Source: Diphasiastrum complanatum (taxonomy: Eukaryota; Streptophyta; Lycopodiopsida; Lycopodiales; Lycopodiaceae). Taken from it: 64,000 nt of DNA. A program made the translations under genes and the position numbers. Positions 9,954-22,200 of the stretch are shown here, piece after piece; position 1 is the stretch's first letter; every line of letters starts with the position of its first letter. The notes under the pieces are model-generated. The model saw nothing but the letters and a program-made list of their open reading frames with translations. It searched no databases and had not been told where the DNA came from. The stretch is from positions 4,240,299 to 4,304,298 of the forward strand of contig CM055109.1 of the NCBI GenBank assembly GCA_029204225.1, read 5' to 3'.

Positions 9954-12840
9954 ACTAACAACTGGATGATCTGCGGGTTACCAGGCATGAAAAAACACAT
10001 TGCAACATTCTGATAATAAGGACTGACAACTGCAGAGAAAGACTAGTGCTGATATTGTTCCATATCAGACAAAGTAACAACAAGGAAAGAGGTACAAATT
10101 ATACCAGAGACATAAGCAAATGTAATTTCTAAAGCCATTTAAAACTTTGCTCAGAGTATGAAAGTAGGACGAAACTTGAGTGGCTGCCAATAATTAGTGC
10201 AGTATGTGGTGCTTGTGATTGTGAAGATAGAACCTGCAGCCACTTTCTGAGCAAGTGGGGAAATCCAACAAGATATGACATGTAATACTACGTATCCGTG
10301 ATGAGAGGCTATGTGGCTATGTATCTAGTGTAGCAAGCTGTAATGAGGGAGCTAAGAGCCTGCTATAAGAGGGTAGGCAGCCGATGAAGGATACTTGACA
10401 TAGCAGCTGAATAGCACCTGAAGATGGACAATTGAGAGAAACTTTTTTTTTTGAGACACTCCTATGGACTAGAATCATCTTGGCCAACCACAACCTACCA
10501 TTGAATGTATATTGATTGTGGATGACTAGTTTGGCAATTGAGTGTGAAAGCAAGGTGATGTTAAAAGGTCACAACAAGCTTTTTGAGATCGTGCACGCCA
10601 AATTTGTACTCTTAAAGTTTGAAAAATAACTTAGCAAAGATGGACTAATCACAATAGCTTACCACATTGCACCAAATATAAAATAGATCAATACATGTTT
10701 GGTGCGTAAAACCAGTGTTCTCTTTTTATTTCAATAGAATTGGGTTCTCTTTTTATTTCAATAGAATTGGATGCGCCTCCTCAAGTGCAATGCATGTGCC
10801 ACTTTTTTTTCCTTGTTCCTTTTTCCAAGTGCAAAAGGTGCATGTAACAAAAGATTTATGGAAAAAAAAAAAGGTCAAAATTGTTTTCATGCTAGATAAG
10901 TCTTGCCTCCTTGACCATTCCACTGTGGGAAGGGCCTTTCATCTCAAGCTATGCCTTCAATCAAAGACCCTTCCCTAATGGAACAGCCTTGGAGGGTGAA
11001 AAACCCCCCCAAACAAAAGGACAAAATTCACATAACACAATCACATCAACCTTTTGAAAAATCATCAACTTTTGCACGTTAACATTCATAAAAATCTTCA
11101 TGATACATAACCTATTAACATCTAGAAAATCATCACAATACATAGATTATTGATATCACATCAAAGATAGTGATGTACCTTATGAAGAAAATTAATAAAG
11201 GTTATCTATGCCTTAGTGGACATTGCTCACACCATGCACCAAAGATGTGGGTGGGTCATTAAAAAAAACCCAAACTAGATACTACATATGTGCCTTGAGG
11301 GTATGTCCCACATCATTGACCAAGGATGTGAGAACAAGACCTAGTCTCTTCTCAAATGTACCTAAATGTTTGATGATAAGGGCCAATATTCATAAAGGTG
11401 TGGATGAATGAACCCATGATGCAAGGGTTATACAATGGCAACTCAAAGTCTTATATGCCATTAATTTAGTGGACATAAATCATTTTCATGTCAACTATAT
11501 AAAAATTTCAATCAATTCAATGGTAGTAAAATAAATGAATTAGCTTGAAGTCATAAGGACAATGATGTGATATACAACAAAGCCTTTGCCATAATAGTGG
11601 GATCCTATAAATTTCCAAATAATACAAGTCGCAATATGAGGGGAGATAGTCTCATAATCGTCAAAGATGTCAATAATTTGCCCCAATGGGGAGATTCGCA
11701 AGCTACAAAGCAGATCTTTGAATTTGATAGAGAAAAATGGGAGTAAAATGTTGGCAAGAAAAAAAGTCAAATCTATAAGTCATTTGCTAGAAAGTTCTTG
11801 GAAGTTTTTAGAGAAGGGATAAGGAAATGTCTAAATCTAAAAGAAGTGGTAGAGTGTACAACAATAATATCATGGTTGGCACCCAATCTTAATAGAAAAA
11901 CCTTGCATCCAAGTATAAGAAAACCTTGAACTTAGGAAAGTTGAGGAGAAATATGAAGTTTGATAAGGTCCTTTATAGTGGGAAGATGAAAGCAAGAGGG
12001 TAACCACTGAGGTTTTAAACAAAATATTATAGTAACTCCTCAAGGAATCAAGATCAGATTGATAAACTGTCGAAATTATACTATTGACATGAGTTTTGAC
12101 TTCTACATTGATGTACATCTTGCTCAAATTTTTCATTTTCATCGCTGGAGGTGGAATGGTCTTAAAAAGGAGAAAAATCACCATCTCTAAAAAGGGAGAA
12201 GGCCTTTTTACAAAATAGAGATGTTATTGAGAGTACTAACAAATAAATCCATCGAAGATCACATCTTGATATTCTCTACATGTGATGAGTCTCTCTATAT
12301 ATAGAGTTCATGTATTTGTCCAAAATAGACTTCTTTTGAAGCCCCTGATGAAAAGTGTGAGAAATTGTCAACTAGCTACTTGACTATTATTGGCAATTCG
12401 GAGGCCAAAGTTTGAAGTAAACTTAGAGAAACATTTTTTTAGGTTAATAAGTCCAAAAAATAGTAAGTTTATTATTTCAAAAAGTTTTAGAAGGGCCTGT
12501 GGTTGGATTTGGGCCTAATGACTTTGCATATTTAATTAGTTTTTTGTACAATAAGTGGGATGAGGCCAAATGACATTTTGTTATACAGCAAGAACAGTAT
12601 CAAATGATCTTTCTATCTTTGGAGAACTTTCTTCTTCTATCCTCTTGTCTTCTTCTACTCTTCTCTCTTCATGATATTGGTGATTCTGGTGTGTATAATG
12701 CATCTAAACTTGTATGGCATAATTCCACACATGCGAAGACTATTGTGCAGTTGATGTAGTATAGACATAGACAGTAGGCAATTGGATCCTAGCATTCATA
12801 ATGGTTCATGCATGATTTCCTGAAACTAGCAAGCTAGAAG
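9954..12840. other. Intergenic region upstream of the P450, no recognisable gene
   Basis: AT-rich with scattered short frames and no protein motif. It would contain the P450 promoter (just above 9953), but no clear TATA box could be chosen. A 27-bp tandem repeat lies at 10717-10770. Confidence 0.4.
10717..10770. repeat. 27-bp perfect tandem duplication
   Basis: gttctctttttatttcaata is repeated at an offset of 27 bp (10717-10743 and 10744-10770), with no mismatch seen. Confidence 0.9.
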
Positions 12841-13060
12841 TGAGATTTTCTACATTGTTGATGTTGTAATTGTCGTAAAGCGTGGGGATGACCGGCAGTA
12901 GAAGCTCGAAGCTTTGAGCGTAGGCGTGTAGGAACGGAATGCAACAGTTAGCAGCAGAAATATTCGAGAAGAATGATTCATACGAATTGCACAAATGAAC
13001 AATACAATAGTGAGACAAAAACTGCACTCTGATTAATATCAACAATGAGTACAATGGCTT
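12841..13060 (-). repeat. LTR-like segment shared with 40520-40700
   Basis: Read on the minus strand, the sequence from about 13052 to 12898 aligns with 40528-40683 on the plus strand. Shared words include attgtactcattgttgat, aatcagagtgca, tgtatgaatc and gctaact. It lies left of minus-strand Copia pieces, where a 3' LTR would be expected. Assignment as the R/U5 part of an LTR is inference. Confidence 0.55.
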
Positions 13061-13374
13061 GAAGTAATAACTTCAGCTTGCTGAGCATGATAATGCTGGC
13101 TACATATAACTCTGATTGGAAAAAAAACTTTCACATAGCTTGATTCAGCTAGTATATATATTTATAAGTGTTGAGTACAAAGTGGGTAACCACCCTTGGG
13201 ATATTTAGCGATCCAGCTATTTTCAGAGTTGATGATAAGTTGGCACGGTCTGCCACTGTTGGAAAAACCCGAAAAACCCGAAAAACTCGAAAGTGCCCTT
13301 AGACTGAAGGCATGTAAATCTGAAGGTGCCTCTAGAGCGAAGGCAAGAAAAAGACAGAAAAAGACGAAGGCGGA

Positions 13375-13452
13375 GAAAATGCAAAAAAGGCAAAGGTAGA
13401 GAAAATGCGAAAAAGATGAAGGTAGGGAATATGCGAAAAAGATGAAGGTGAG
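13375..13452. repeat. 26-bp minisatellite, three copies
   Basis: Units start near 13375, 13401 and 13427 and share the core atgcgaaaaagatgaaggt. They sit in a purine-rich zone (13250-13560) full of gaaaaa and gaagg words, which gives Lys/Glu-rich frames without meaning. Confidence 0.8.
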
Positions 13453-13724
13453 CCTAAAATGGATTCTAAGGCATTATGGCCACTGTGTCGCATTTTTTGC
13501 GAAGGTGCAAAAAAGGCGAAAAAGGCGAAGGTTTCTTTAAAATGTTTAGAGCACAAAAAATCTCAAAGGAGAAAAATATGAAGGTCCAAAATATGTAGTC
13601 GGCCTTCGTCTGTTTTCAAGATGCTCATTACTTGAACGATTTGTTAGGGCTGAGCATAAGAAATCTAACACTCCTCTTTAATGTGGATCCTGAAAAAGCT
13701 TTAAACTTTAGTTTTAACATATTG

Positions 13725-14440
13725 TTAAATCTGAGATGATGCTTCTTTTGATAGAGCTAACATACATTTTGAATCCTTCAATAAATTCAGATTGTTACTA
13801 AATAGTAACATATTATCTACATAAAAGGTGATGATTATGAAGAGATTCGATACAGACTGAAAATAAAAATTCGAGTCTGTCGAGTTTGGAATAAAACCAT
13901 TCTCGTTAGAAGATGCATTGGTCTTCTCTTGATCAACATCAGGTGCTGACGTTGCCTCTGAAACAACGTTTGATTCCTGCACAAAGTAGCAGGCTAGATC
14001 ATCCGTAAATCGGATTGGAGGCTATCTTGATCGGTTCAATATTTTGGGTTGAACAACGATCCTCTGATGCGATTCGTTTTGCTGAGGGACTGTCTCAGTG
14101 TTAGTGTCAATGTCAGTCTTCTGATCAATCCTGAGTTGTTCAGAGATGTTGGTGTCGATTCTAGGATCTGTGGTAGATAAACTGATCTTCCACAAAAATG
14201 ACATTTCTGCTCATGAAGATCTTCTGAGAGTTCAGATTGAAGAGCATGTATATCTGATGGTCTGAGGAATAGCTGATGAAGATCGACCTTTTGCTAGTGT
14301 TGTCCAGCTTCCTACCTAGATCAGCAGGGATCTGTGAGTAGGTTATGCATCCAAACACTCAAATATTTTTGAGTGATGGCTTCGATCCTATCCACACCTG
14401 ATAAGGTGTCTTGCCATTTAGGGCCTCTGAGATGGATCAA
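13725..14440 (-). pseudogene. Copia fragment: integrase C-terminus joined to part of reverse transcriptase
   Basis: Minus-strand reading gives GKTPYQVWIGSKPSLKNI and VFGCITYSQIP (14161-14420), the post-catalytic integrase region of Ty1-copia elements. It then gives FIIITFYVDNMLLFSNN (13725-13982), the RT active-site region with YVDN in place of YVDD. Most of the RT between them is missing, so the fragment carries an internal deletion and a mutated catalytic box. It lies directly left of a longer Copia copy, at a short direct duplication (14453-14500). Confidence 0.8.
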
Positions 14441-14490
14441 TTTTAAAGGTGTTTAAGAACAGCATCTATTTTGAATTCTAAGAACAACAT

Positions 14491-15309
14491 CTATTTTGCA
14501 TCCTTGACCACTTTGGTATTGTTGCTGAAGAGCAATGTATCATCAACGTACAAGGTGATGATAATGAAGGATTGCTGCACTGACCTTGAATAAACGTTGC
14601 AATCAGCAGTGCTTGGTTTGAATCCTTGTTCAATGAGGAATGTGTTGATCCTCTGAAACCAAGCTCTGGCAGACTGTTTTAAGCCGTACAATGCTTTGTG
14701 GAATTTACAGACATGATTCTTCATGTCTTCCAAAACGTATCCTTCGGGTTGGATCATGTAGATATCTTCTTTTATGACTCCGTTCAGATAGGTTGATTGT
14801 ACATCAAGTTGATGTACTTCGAGATCGGCAGCTGCAGCATAAGACAAGAGCATTCGGATCGACGAATGTTTGACAACTAAACTAAAAGTCTCACTGTAGT
14901 CGACATTCGGGATCTGGGTGAATCCTTGTGCTACTAGTCTAGCCTTCCTTCGATCAATTGCTCCGTTGGCATTATATTTGATCTTAAAGATCCATTTGCA
15001 ATCAATAATATTGCGGACAATAGGAACTTCGACTAATGACCATGTCTGATTCTTGATCAAAGAGGAATACTCTCTGTCCATGGCTTCTCTCCAGAAATGA
15101 GAGTCTGGTTGGCTGAGTGCCTTTTTGACTGTCGTCGGTTCCTGCATTAAGAGACAGACAGACTCAGGAGTATACCTTGTGGGCTGTGTGCGCACTCGGC
15201 TTGATCTTCTGGGAGGATTCGACTGATGAACCACTCCTGGGACTTGTTGCTGGGTAGTAGCAACATCTTCGTCTGATTCGCTGTCTCGAAGTGGGTCGAC
15301 AATAGACAC
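14491..15309 (-). pseudogene. Copia reverse transcriptase, N-terminal two thirds
   Basis: 272 open residues include SLIKNQTWSLVEVP, CKWIFKIKYNANG, KARLVAQGFTQ, the D-containing block EVHQLDVQSTYLNG and the catalytic FIIITLYVDDTLLFSNN. This is the RVT_2 family of Ty1-copia elements. The YVDD box is intact. The frame ends shortly after it, at the junction with the next fragment, so RNase H is lacking. Confidence 0.9.
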
Positions 15310-15438
15310 GCCTGTGCCAAAAGCTCGGACTGTCGTGTCAATGGCAGGAGATGTAGGTTCTTCTTGAGCAATATCCTTGCCTTTGAGGTTGACGAACTAA
15401 TCCTCGATAAAGACTATATCCCGGCTATACAAGATTTG

Positions 15439-16839
15439 CTAGGTATTAGGATCGTACAGCTCGTAAGTGTTATCAGACGAAGTATATCCGATCAGGATGG
15501 TCTTAAGACCTTGGAAGTCTAATTTCTTCCTTGTGTCTTTTGGGATCTGCGCGTAGACAATGCACACAAACACTCTTAGGTTCTTCAAAGAAGGCTCGTG
15601 GGGTGTCTTCTCTGAGAGGGCCTTGGTCGAACATCTGTTTTGGACGTAAGCTGCAGTGGAGACAGCTTCAGCCCAGAATCTCTTGGGCAACGATGCTTGT
15701 GATAGCATACACTTAGCAGATTCAACCAGAGTACGGTTCTACCTCTCAGCTAAGCCATTAGACTAAGGACTATAAGGAGTGATGAATTGCTGCTCAATGC
15801 CTTGGCTTTGACAGTACTCCTTAAACTCGATAGAGATGTATTCTCCACCGCTGTCTGACCTTAGGGCCTTGATCGTCCTTCCAATCTCATTTTCTGCACG
15901 CTCCTTGAAGATTCTGAAGCAGTTGAAGGCTTCTGATTTCTTCTTTATGAAATACACCATTGTCCTTCTGGAGTATTCATCAATAAATGTTACAAAATAC
16001 TTGGCATCCTTCATTGAAGGATTTTTTATCAGGCCACAAATATCTGAATGTACAATGTCTAGTAATCCTTTAGCAACATGCTGATGGCTTGACTTAAATG
16101 GTTTTCTAGTCTGTTTACCAACTAGACAGTCTTGACAGACAAGTAACTCGACTTTTTCGGGAGGATAGTCGAGATCAAGAACAATAGATTGTCTAGACAT
16201 TCGTTGTACAACAGCATGATTTAAATGACCAAGTCCATAATGCCAAAGTAAACCTTTGTTTGAATAAATTGAAGTACTAAGAGCCTGACTAGAGGCAGAA
16301 AAGCAATGACTTAATTTATACAAGTATCCATGACTCTTTCTGAGTGCTAGGATCTTACCTGTCCTATCAACTATTTTACACTGATCACATTCGAATTCTA
16401 CTCTGTGTCTTAGATTTGTAATTTTGCTTACAGAGAGCAGATTTGTAGATAAGTTTTGTACATACATGACGTTAGAGAGCAGCTTAGATTGATCATTCGC
16501 GAAGCATAATCTTACAGTGCCTTCACCTTTAATAGATTGTGTGCTATTGTCACCGAGGTGAACAAATTTCTGGATACTGTAAGATGTATAAGCCTCGAAA
16601 TAGCCAATTAGACTAGTCATGTGCTGAGTGGCTCCAGAATCCAGGAACCAAGAACTGTCGCCAGATGCTCCTTGATGGTTGGTCATGAAGACATCATGAT
16701 CCGCTTCTTGAATAGGCTGTGGAGCTTCTGCAGCTGCATTCGTCACTTGATTCGACTGCCCTTTGCTGTTGTTCTTTGCTTGAAGTATACGACAATCTTG
16801 TATTTTGTGGTTGTTTTGTTTGCAGTATCTGCAGAACAA
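15439..16839 (-). pseudogene. Copia CCHC knuckle, protease and integrase
   Basis: The 358-residue frame from 16839 begins with C3-x2-C6-x4-H11-x4-C16. It continues with the aspartic protease box WFLDSGATQHM (Asp67), the pre-integrase block LWHYGLGHLNH, and the integrase core with HSDICG, FVTFIDEYSRR and ALRSDSGGEYIS. In the last box Ser replaces the usual Asn. It then meets TAG codons near 15727 and 15763, where copy B has Lys and Gln. The same phase resumes at 15708-15439 with the integrase C-terminal region (RVFVCIVYAQIPKDTRKKLD). Apart from those stops the frame is continuous. Confidence 0.88.
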
Positions 16840-17153
16840 CTTCTTCTTTATCTGCGGATTCGACTGTTCCTTGTGCTGAGCTGGTTTCTAGTCTGGCTTC
16901 GATTGCTTCGGGCCTTTCTTCTTCTTTTGCTTTGTCATGCTCTTGTTGGTGTACAATGCGTGAGAATCAGTTGAGGAGCTCGAGGCTTCGTTCCTTTGCG
17001 TGTCTTACTACAACAACATAGTAATGACTCTCGAAAGAGTCAATTCTAGATCGTGATGATCATCACCCAACTGTCGTAAGAACTTGACAAGCTTGTAAGC
17101 AGTTGCATCACTGCGTCTTGATCGTCTATGATAGATCCGACAGCGTCCATTCG

Positions 17154-17510
17154 TCATAGCAAGTTCTTGAATTGATTGATGTGATTCTGCAGAGAATCAC
17201 CATTCGTCATCTTGAGGGAGTAGAATTTCTTCCTAAGATGTAGCTTAGAAGCTATATCTCGCACTTCATATAGTGTGCTCAAGATGTCCCAGACTTCTTT
17301 CGATGTCTGAGCCTCGGATACATGGCCGATCAGAGTATCCGTGATGTTGAGGATGATCAGCGTGAAAGCTTTTCCATCCTTCAGTTTCCATCTGGTGATT
17401 GTCGTGTCATCCGCTTCGAGTTTCTCTTTTACACTTGTAACAACGTCGTATAACTCTTTTGCCATTAGTACAGTTTTCATCTTAAATTTCCACAGATCTC
17501 GTATAGTTTG
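17154..17510 (-). pseudogene. Copia gag (UBN2-type) N-terminal part
   Basis: The minus-strand frame reads LWKFKMKTVLMAKELYDVV and later SKEVWDILSTLYE and LHLRKKFYSLKM. These are hallmark blocks of Copia gag, which forms the virus-like particle that packages element RNA. It stops at 17154; the stretch 16840-17153 between it and the zinc knuckle has further breaks. Confidence 0.85.
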
Positions 17511-17515
17511 TAAGT

Positions 17516-18627
17516 GTTATCAGACGAAGTATATCCGATCAAGATGGTCTTAAGACCTTGGAAGTCTAATTTCTTCCTTGTGTCTTTTGGGATCTACGTG
17601 TAGACGATGCACACAAACACTCTTAGGTTCTTCAAAGAAGGCTCGTGTAGTGTCTTGTCTGAGAGGGCCTTGGTCGAACATCTGTTCTGGACGTAAGCTG
17701 CAGTGGAGACAGCTTCAGCCCAGAATCTCTTGGGCAACAATGCATGCGATAGCATACACTTAGCAGATTCGACCAGAGTATGGTTCTTCCTCTCAGCTAA
17801 GCCATTAGACTGAGGACTGTAAGGAGTGATGAATTGCTGCTCAATGTCTTGGCTTTGACAGTACTCCTTAAACTCGACAGAGATGTATTCTTCACCGTTG
17901 TCTGACCTTAGGGCCTTGATTGTCCTTCCAGTCTCCTTTTCTGCACGCTCCTTGAAGATTCTGAAGCAGTTGAAGGCTTCTGATTTCTTCTTTATGAAAT
18001 ACACCATCGTTCTTCTGGAGAATTCGTCAATAAAGGTTACAAAATACTTGGCATCCTTCATTGAAGGATTTTTCATCAGGCCACAAATATCTGAATGTAC
18101 AACGTCTAGTAATCCTCTAGCAATATGCTGATGGCTTGACTTAAATGGTTTCCTAGTCTGTTTACCAACTAGACAGTCTTGACAGACAAGTAACTCGACT
18201 TTTTCGCGAGGATAGTCGAGATAAAAAACAATAGATTGTCTAGACATTCGTTGTATAGCAACATGATTTAAATGACCAAGTCTATAATGCCAAAGTAAAC
18301 CATTGTTTGAATAAATTGAAGTACTAAGAGCGTGACTAGAGGAAGAAAAGCAATGACTTAATTTATACAAGTATCCATGACTCTTTCTGAGTGCTATGAT
18401 CTTGCATGTCCTATCAACTACTTTACACTGATCACATTCGAATTCTACTCTGTGTCCTAGATTTGTGATTCTGCTTACAAAGAGCAGATTTGTAAATAAG
18501 TTTGGTACATACAGGACGTTAGAGAGTAGCTTAGATTGATCATTCGCAAAGCATAATCTTACAATGCCTTCACCTTTAATAGCTTGTGTGCTATTGTCGC
18601 TGAGGTGAACGAATTTCTAGATACTGT
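17516..18627 (-). mobile_element. Second Copia copy (B): pre-integrase and integrase only
   Basis: This stretch is nearly the same as 15455-16580 of copy A, on the same strand. The open frame 18370-17594 (258 residues) covers the pre-integrase block, HSDICG, FVTFIDEFSRR and ALRSDNGEEYIS. It continues without a stop through PYSPQSNGLAERKNHTLVES, where copy A has two stops. Its left end passes straight into copy A gag near 17510, and its right end stops at 18627 against an RT fragment in the opposite orientation. Confidence 0.88.
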
Positions 18628-18629
18628 AC

Positions 18630-19282
18630 GTTCAGATCCCCAACATTGACTACAACAAGACTTTCAGTCCAATAGTTAAGCATTCATGGATCCGAGCTCT
18701 TCTATCATATGTTGTTGCGCCGACCTCAAAGTACATCGACTCGATATACAGACAACTTATATGAATAGAGTCATCAAAGAAGACAACTATATGCTCCAGC
18801 CTAAATGACACGTGTTCGAAGGTATGAAGCATCATGTTTGTAAACTCCATAAAACACTCTATGGCTTGAAGCAATCAACAAGAGCTTGGTTTCAAAGGAT
18901 CAACATATTCTTCATCCAATATGGTTTTCAACTAAGCACTGCCAAATCAGCACGTTGTTTTTAACAACAGTACCAATTTAGTGAAGAATGCTATACATAT
19001 GTTGTCTTTCGAATTTGACATGACCAATCTGGAAGAAGCTCAATACTGTCTGGGTATTCAAATCCACAGAGACAAAGCGAGACAACTGATCTATATCACT
19101 CAGCAAAGGTATCTCCATAACACTCTTATAAGATATAATCTAATTAATTGCAAATTAGCTCACTCAACGATGGATCCAGGCCTACGATTGTCGAAGGACC
19201 AATGTCCTCAGACCAAGTAGAAAGAAGAGCATCTGAGAGAGTATCTATATCAATCGATACTTGGATCTCTCATGTATGCAAT
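18630..19282 (+). pseudogene. Copia RT/RNase H-proximal fragment, inverted relative to copies A and B
   Basis: Plus-strand reading gives PNIDYNKTFSPIVKHSWIR, HHVCKLHKTLYGLKQSTRAW and AWFQRINIFF, then NLEEAQYCLGIQIHRDKARQ (18981-19220) and LGSLMYAMV up to 19282. These are consecutive RVT_2 and post-RT blocks of a Copia element closely related to copy A. The catalytic box is missing and several stops are present. At 19283 the frame runs straight into the minisatellite, exactly where Copia elements normally continue with a TRPD-type block. Confidence 0.85.
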
Positions 19283-22200
19283 GGTCCCTCTGCGGTCCTC
19301 TACGACCTCTGCGGTGTTCTACCGTTCTCTACGGTCCCTCTACAGTCCTCTGCGGTCCTCTACGACCTCTGCGACCTCTACGGTTCTCTTCGGTCTCTAA
19401 TGCGGTAGCTTTGTGGTCCGTTGTGACTTCTGCGAACTCTGCGGTCCTCTGCGACCTCTGCGGTCCCTAATGCAGTCCCTCTGTGGTCCTCTGTGGTCCT
19501 ACCACCGCGGCGGGAGGTTCTGAGATCTACGGTCCTCTACAGTCCCTCTGTGGTCCTCTACGACCTCTGTGGCCCTCTGTGACCTCTGCGGTGCTCTGAG
19601 GTCTCTAATGCGGTCCCTCTGTGGTCCTCTATGACCTCTACGACCTCTGCGGTCCTCTGCGACTTCTGCGGTCCTCTACAATCCTCTGCGACCTCTACGG
19701 TCCCTAATGCGATCCCTATATGGTCCTCTGCGATCCTCCCACCACAACGGGAGGTTCTGACTTCTAGGGTCCTCTATGGTCCTCTACGGACCCTCTGCGG
19801 TCCTCTACGGTCCTCTACGACCTCTACGATTCTCCATGACCTCTGCCATCTATACGGTCCTCTGCGGTCCCTCTGTGGTCCTTTGCCACCTCTGCGACCC
19901 TCTACGGCCCTCTGCAGTTCTCAACGGTCCTCTGCGACCTCTACAACCTTTGCGGTCCCAAATGAGGTCCCTCTGTGGTCCTCTATGGTACCTCTGTGGT
20001 CCTCTACAACCTCTGCGACCTCTGCGGTCCTCTACGGACCTCTGCGACCTCTACGGTCTCTAATGCGGTCCCTCTGTGGTCCTCTACGGTCCTCCCGTCG
20101 CGGCGGGATCCTCTGTGGTCCTCTATGGTCCTCTATGGACCTCTGCAAACTCTGCGGTCCTCTGCGACCCTCTACGACCTCTACAGTCCGATGTGGTTCC
20201 TCTGCGACCTCTGCGGTCGTCTGCGGTCTCTAATGCGGTCCCTTTGTGGTTCTCTTCGGTCCTCCCGCCGCGGTGGGAGGTTCTCAATTCTATGGTCCTC
20301 TGCGGCCCTCTATGGTCCCTATGCGGTCCTCTGCGATCCTTTGCAGTCCTCTATGACCTCTGCGACGTCTGCGATCTCTGTGGTCCCTAACGCGGTCCCT
20401 CTGTGGTCCTCTACGACCTTTGTGACCTCTGCGACCCCTGCGGTCCTCTACGGTCCCTAATGTGGTCCCTCTGTGGTCCTCTGCGACGTCTGTGATCTTT
20501 GTGGACCTCTACGATCTCTGTGACCTCTACGGTCTTTTGCAACCTATGTGATCCTCTGCGACCCTCTACGACCCTCTTCGGTCCTTTACGGTCCTCTGCG
20601 ACCTCTATGGTCATCTGCGACCTCTGCGGTCATCTGTGACCTCTGCGATCTCTGCAGTCCCTCTATGGTCCTCTGCGGTCCTCCCGCTGCGGTGGGAGGT
20701 TCCGAGTTCTACGGTCCTCTGTGGTCCTCAGTGACCTCTTCGGTCCTCTACGGACCTCTATGACCTCTACGGTCCCTAATGCGGTCCCTATATGGTCCCC
20801 TACGGTCCTCCCGCCGTGGCAAGAGGTTCTGAGTTCTACGGACCTCAGCGGACCTCAACGAACTCTATGAATCTCTGCGACCCTCTACAACCTCTGCAGT
20901 TTGATGCGGTCCTTTGCAACCTCTGCGACCTTTGCGGTCCTCTTCGGTCTCAAATGCGGTAGCTTTGTAGTCCTTTGCGACTTCTGCGACCTCTATGGTC
21001 CTCTACGACCTCTGTGGTCCCTAATGCAGTCCCTCTATGGTCCTCTATGGTCCTCCCATTGCGACAGGAGGTTCGGAGATCTACGATCCCTCTGCGGTCC
21101 TCTACGGTCCTTTACGACCTCTGCGGTCCTCTACGGTCCTCTGTGACCTCTACGATCCTTTGTGACCTCTGCCATCTATACGGTCCTCTACAGTCCGTCT
21201 GTGGTCCTTTACGACCTCTGCGACCTTTGCGGTACTCTACGACCCTCTACGGCCCTCTACGGTTCTCAACGGTCCTCTGCGACCTCTGCGACCTTTGCGG
21301 TTCCGAATGCGGTCCCTCTGTGGTCCTCTACGATACCTCTGTGGTCCTCTACAACCTCCGGGACCTCTGCGGTCCCTAATGCAGTCCCTGTGTGGTCCTC
21401 TACGGTCCTCCTACTACGACAGGAGGTTCTGAGATCTACGATCCCTCTGTGGTCCTCTACAAATTTTGCGGTTCTCTGCAACCTTTGTGGTCCTCTGTGG
21501 TCCCTAATGCGGTCCCTCTGTGGTCCCTCTGCAGTCCTCTGCGGTCCCTCTGCGGCCCCTAATACGGTCCTCTATGACCTTTGCGGACCTTTGCGGTCCT
21601 CTGCGGACCTCTATGACCTTTGCGACCTCTGCGGTCCCTAATGCGGTCCCTCTGTGGTCCCCTGCGGCCCTCCCGCCGTGGCAGGAGGTTCTGAGTTCTA
21701 CTGTCCTCTACGGACCTCAGCGGACCTCAACGAACTCTGCGAACCTCTGCAACCCTCTGCAACCTCTGCGGTTCGATGTGGTCCTTTGCGACCTTTGCGA
21801 CCTCTATGGTCCTCTTCGGTCCCTAATGCGGTAGCTTTGTGGTCCTTTGCGACTTCTGCGGTCCTCTACGACCTTTGCGACCTCTGTGTCCTCTACGACC
21901 CTCTACGGTCCTCTGCGACCTCTGCGGTCCCTAATGCAATCCCTCTATGGTCCTCTGCGGTCTTACCACCTCGGCGGGAGGTTCTGAGATCAACAGTCCT
22001 CTACGGTCCCTCTATGGTCCTCTACGACCTCTTTGGTGCTCTGCGGTCCCTAATGCGATCCCTCTGTGGTTCTCTACGACCTCTGCGACCTCTGCAATCT
22101 TTGCGGTCCTCTGTGACCTCTCCGGTCCTCTACGATCCTCTGCGACCTCTGCGGCCCCTCTATGGTCCTTTGCGATCCTCTCACCGCAGCGAGAGGTTGT

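Larger units (their letters stand above)
14491..17515 (-). mobile_element. Ty1-copia element, gag to RT, truncated (copy A)
   Basis: On the minus strand the order is gag (17510-17154), CCHC zinc knuckle, protease, integrase (16839-15439) and RT (15309-14491), the Ty1-copia order. It ends just after the YVDD box, so the RNase H part and 3' LTR are missing. At its 5' side gag is fused directly to the integrase of a second copy (B) with no LTR between. No intact LTR was found. Confidence 0.9.
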
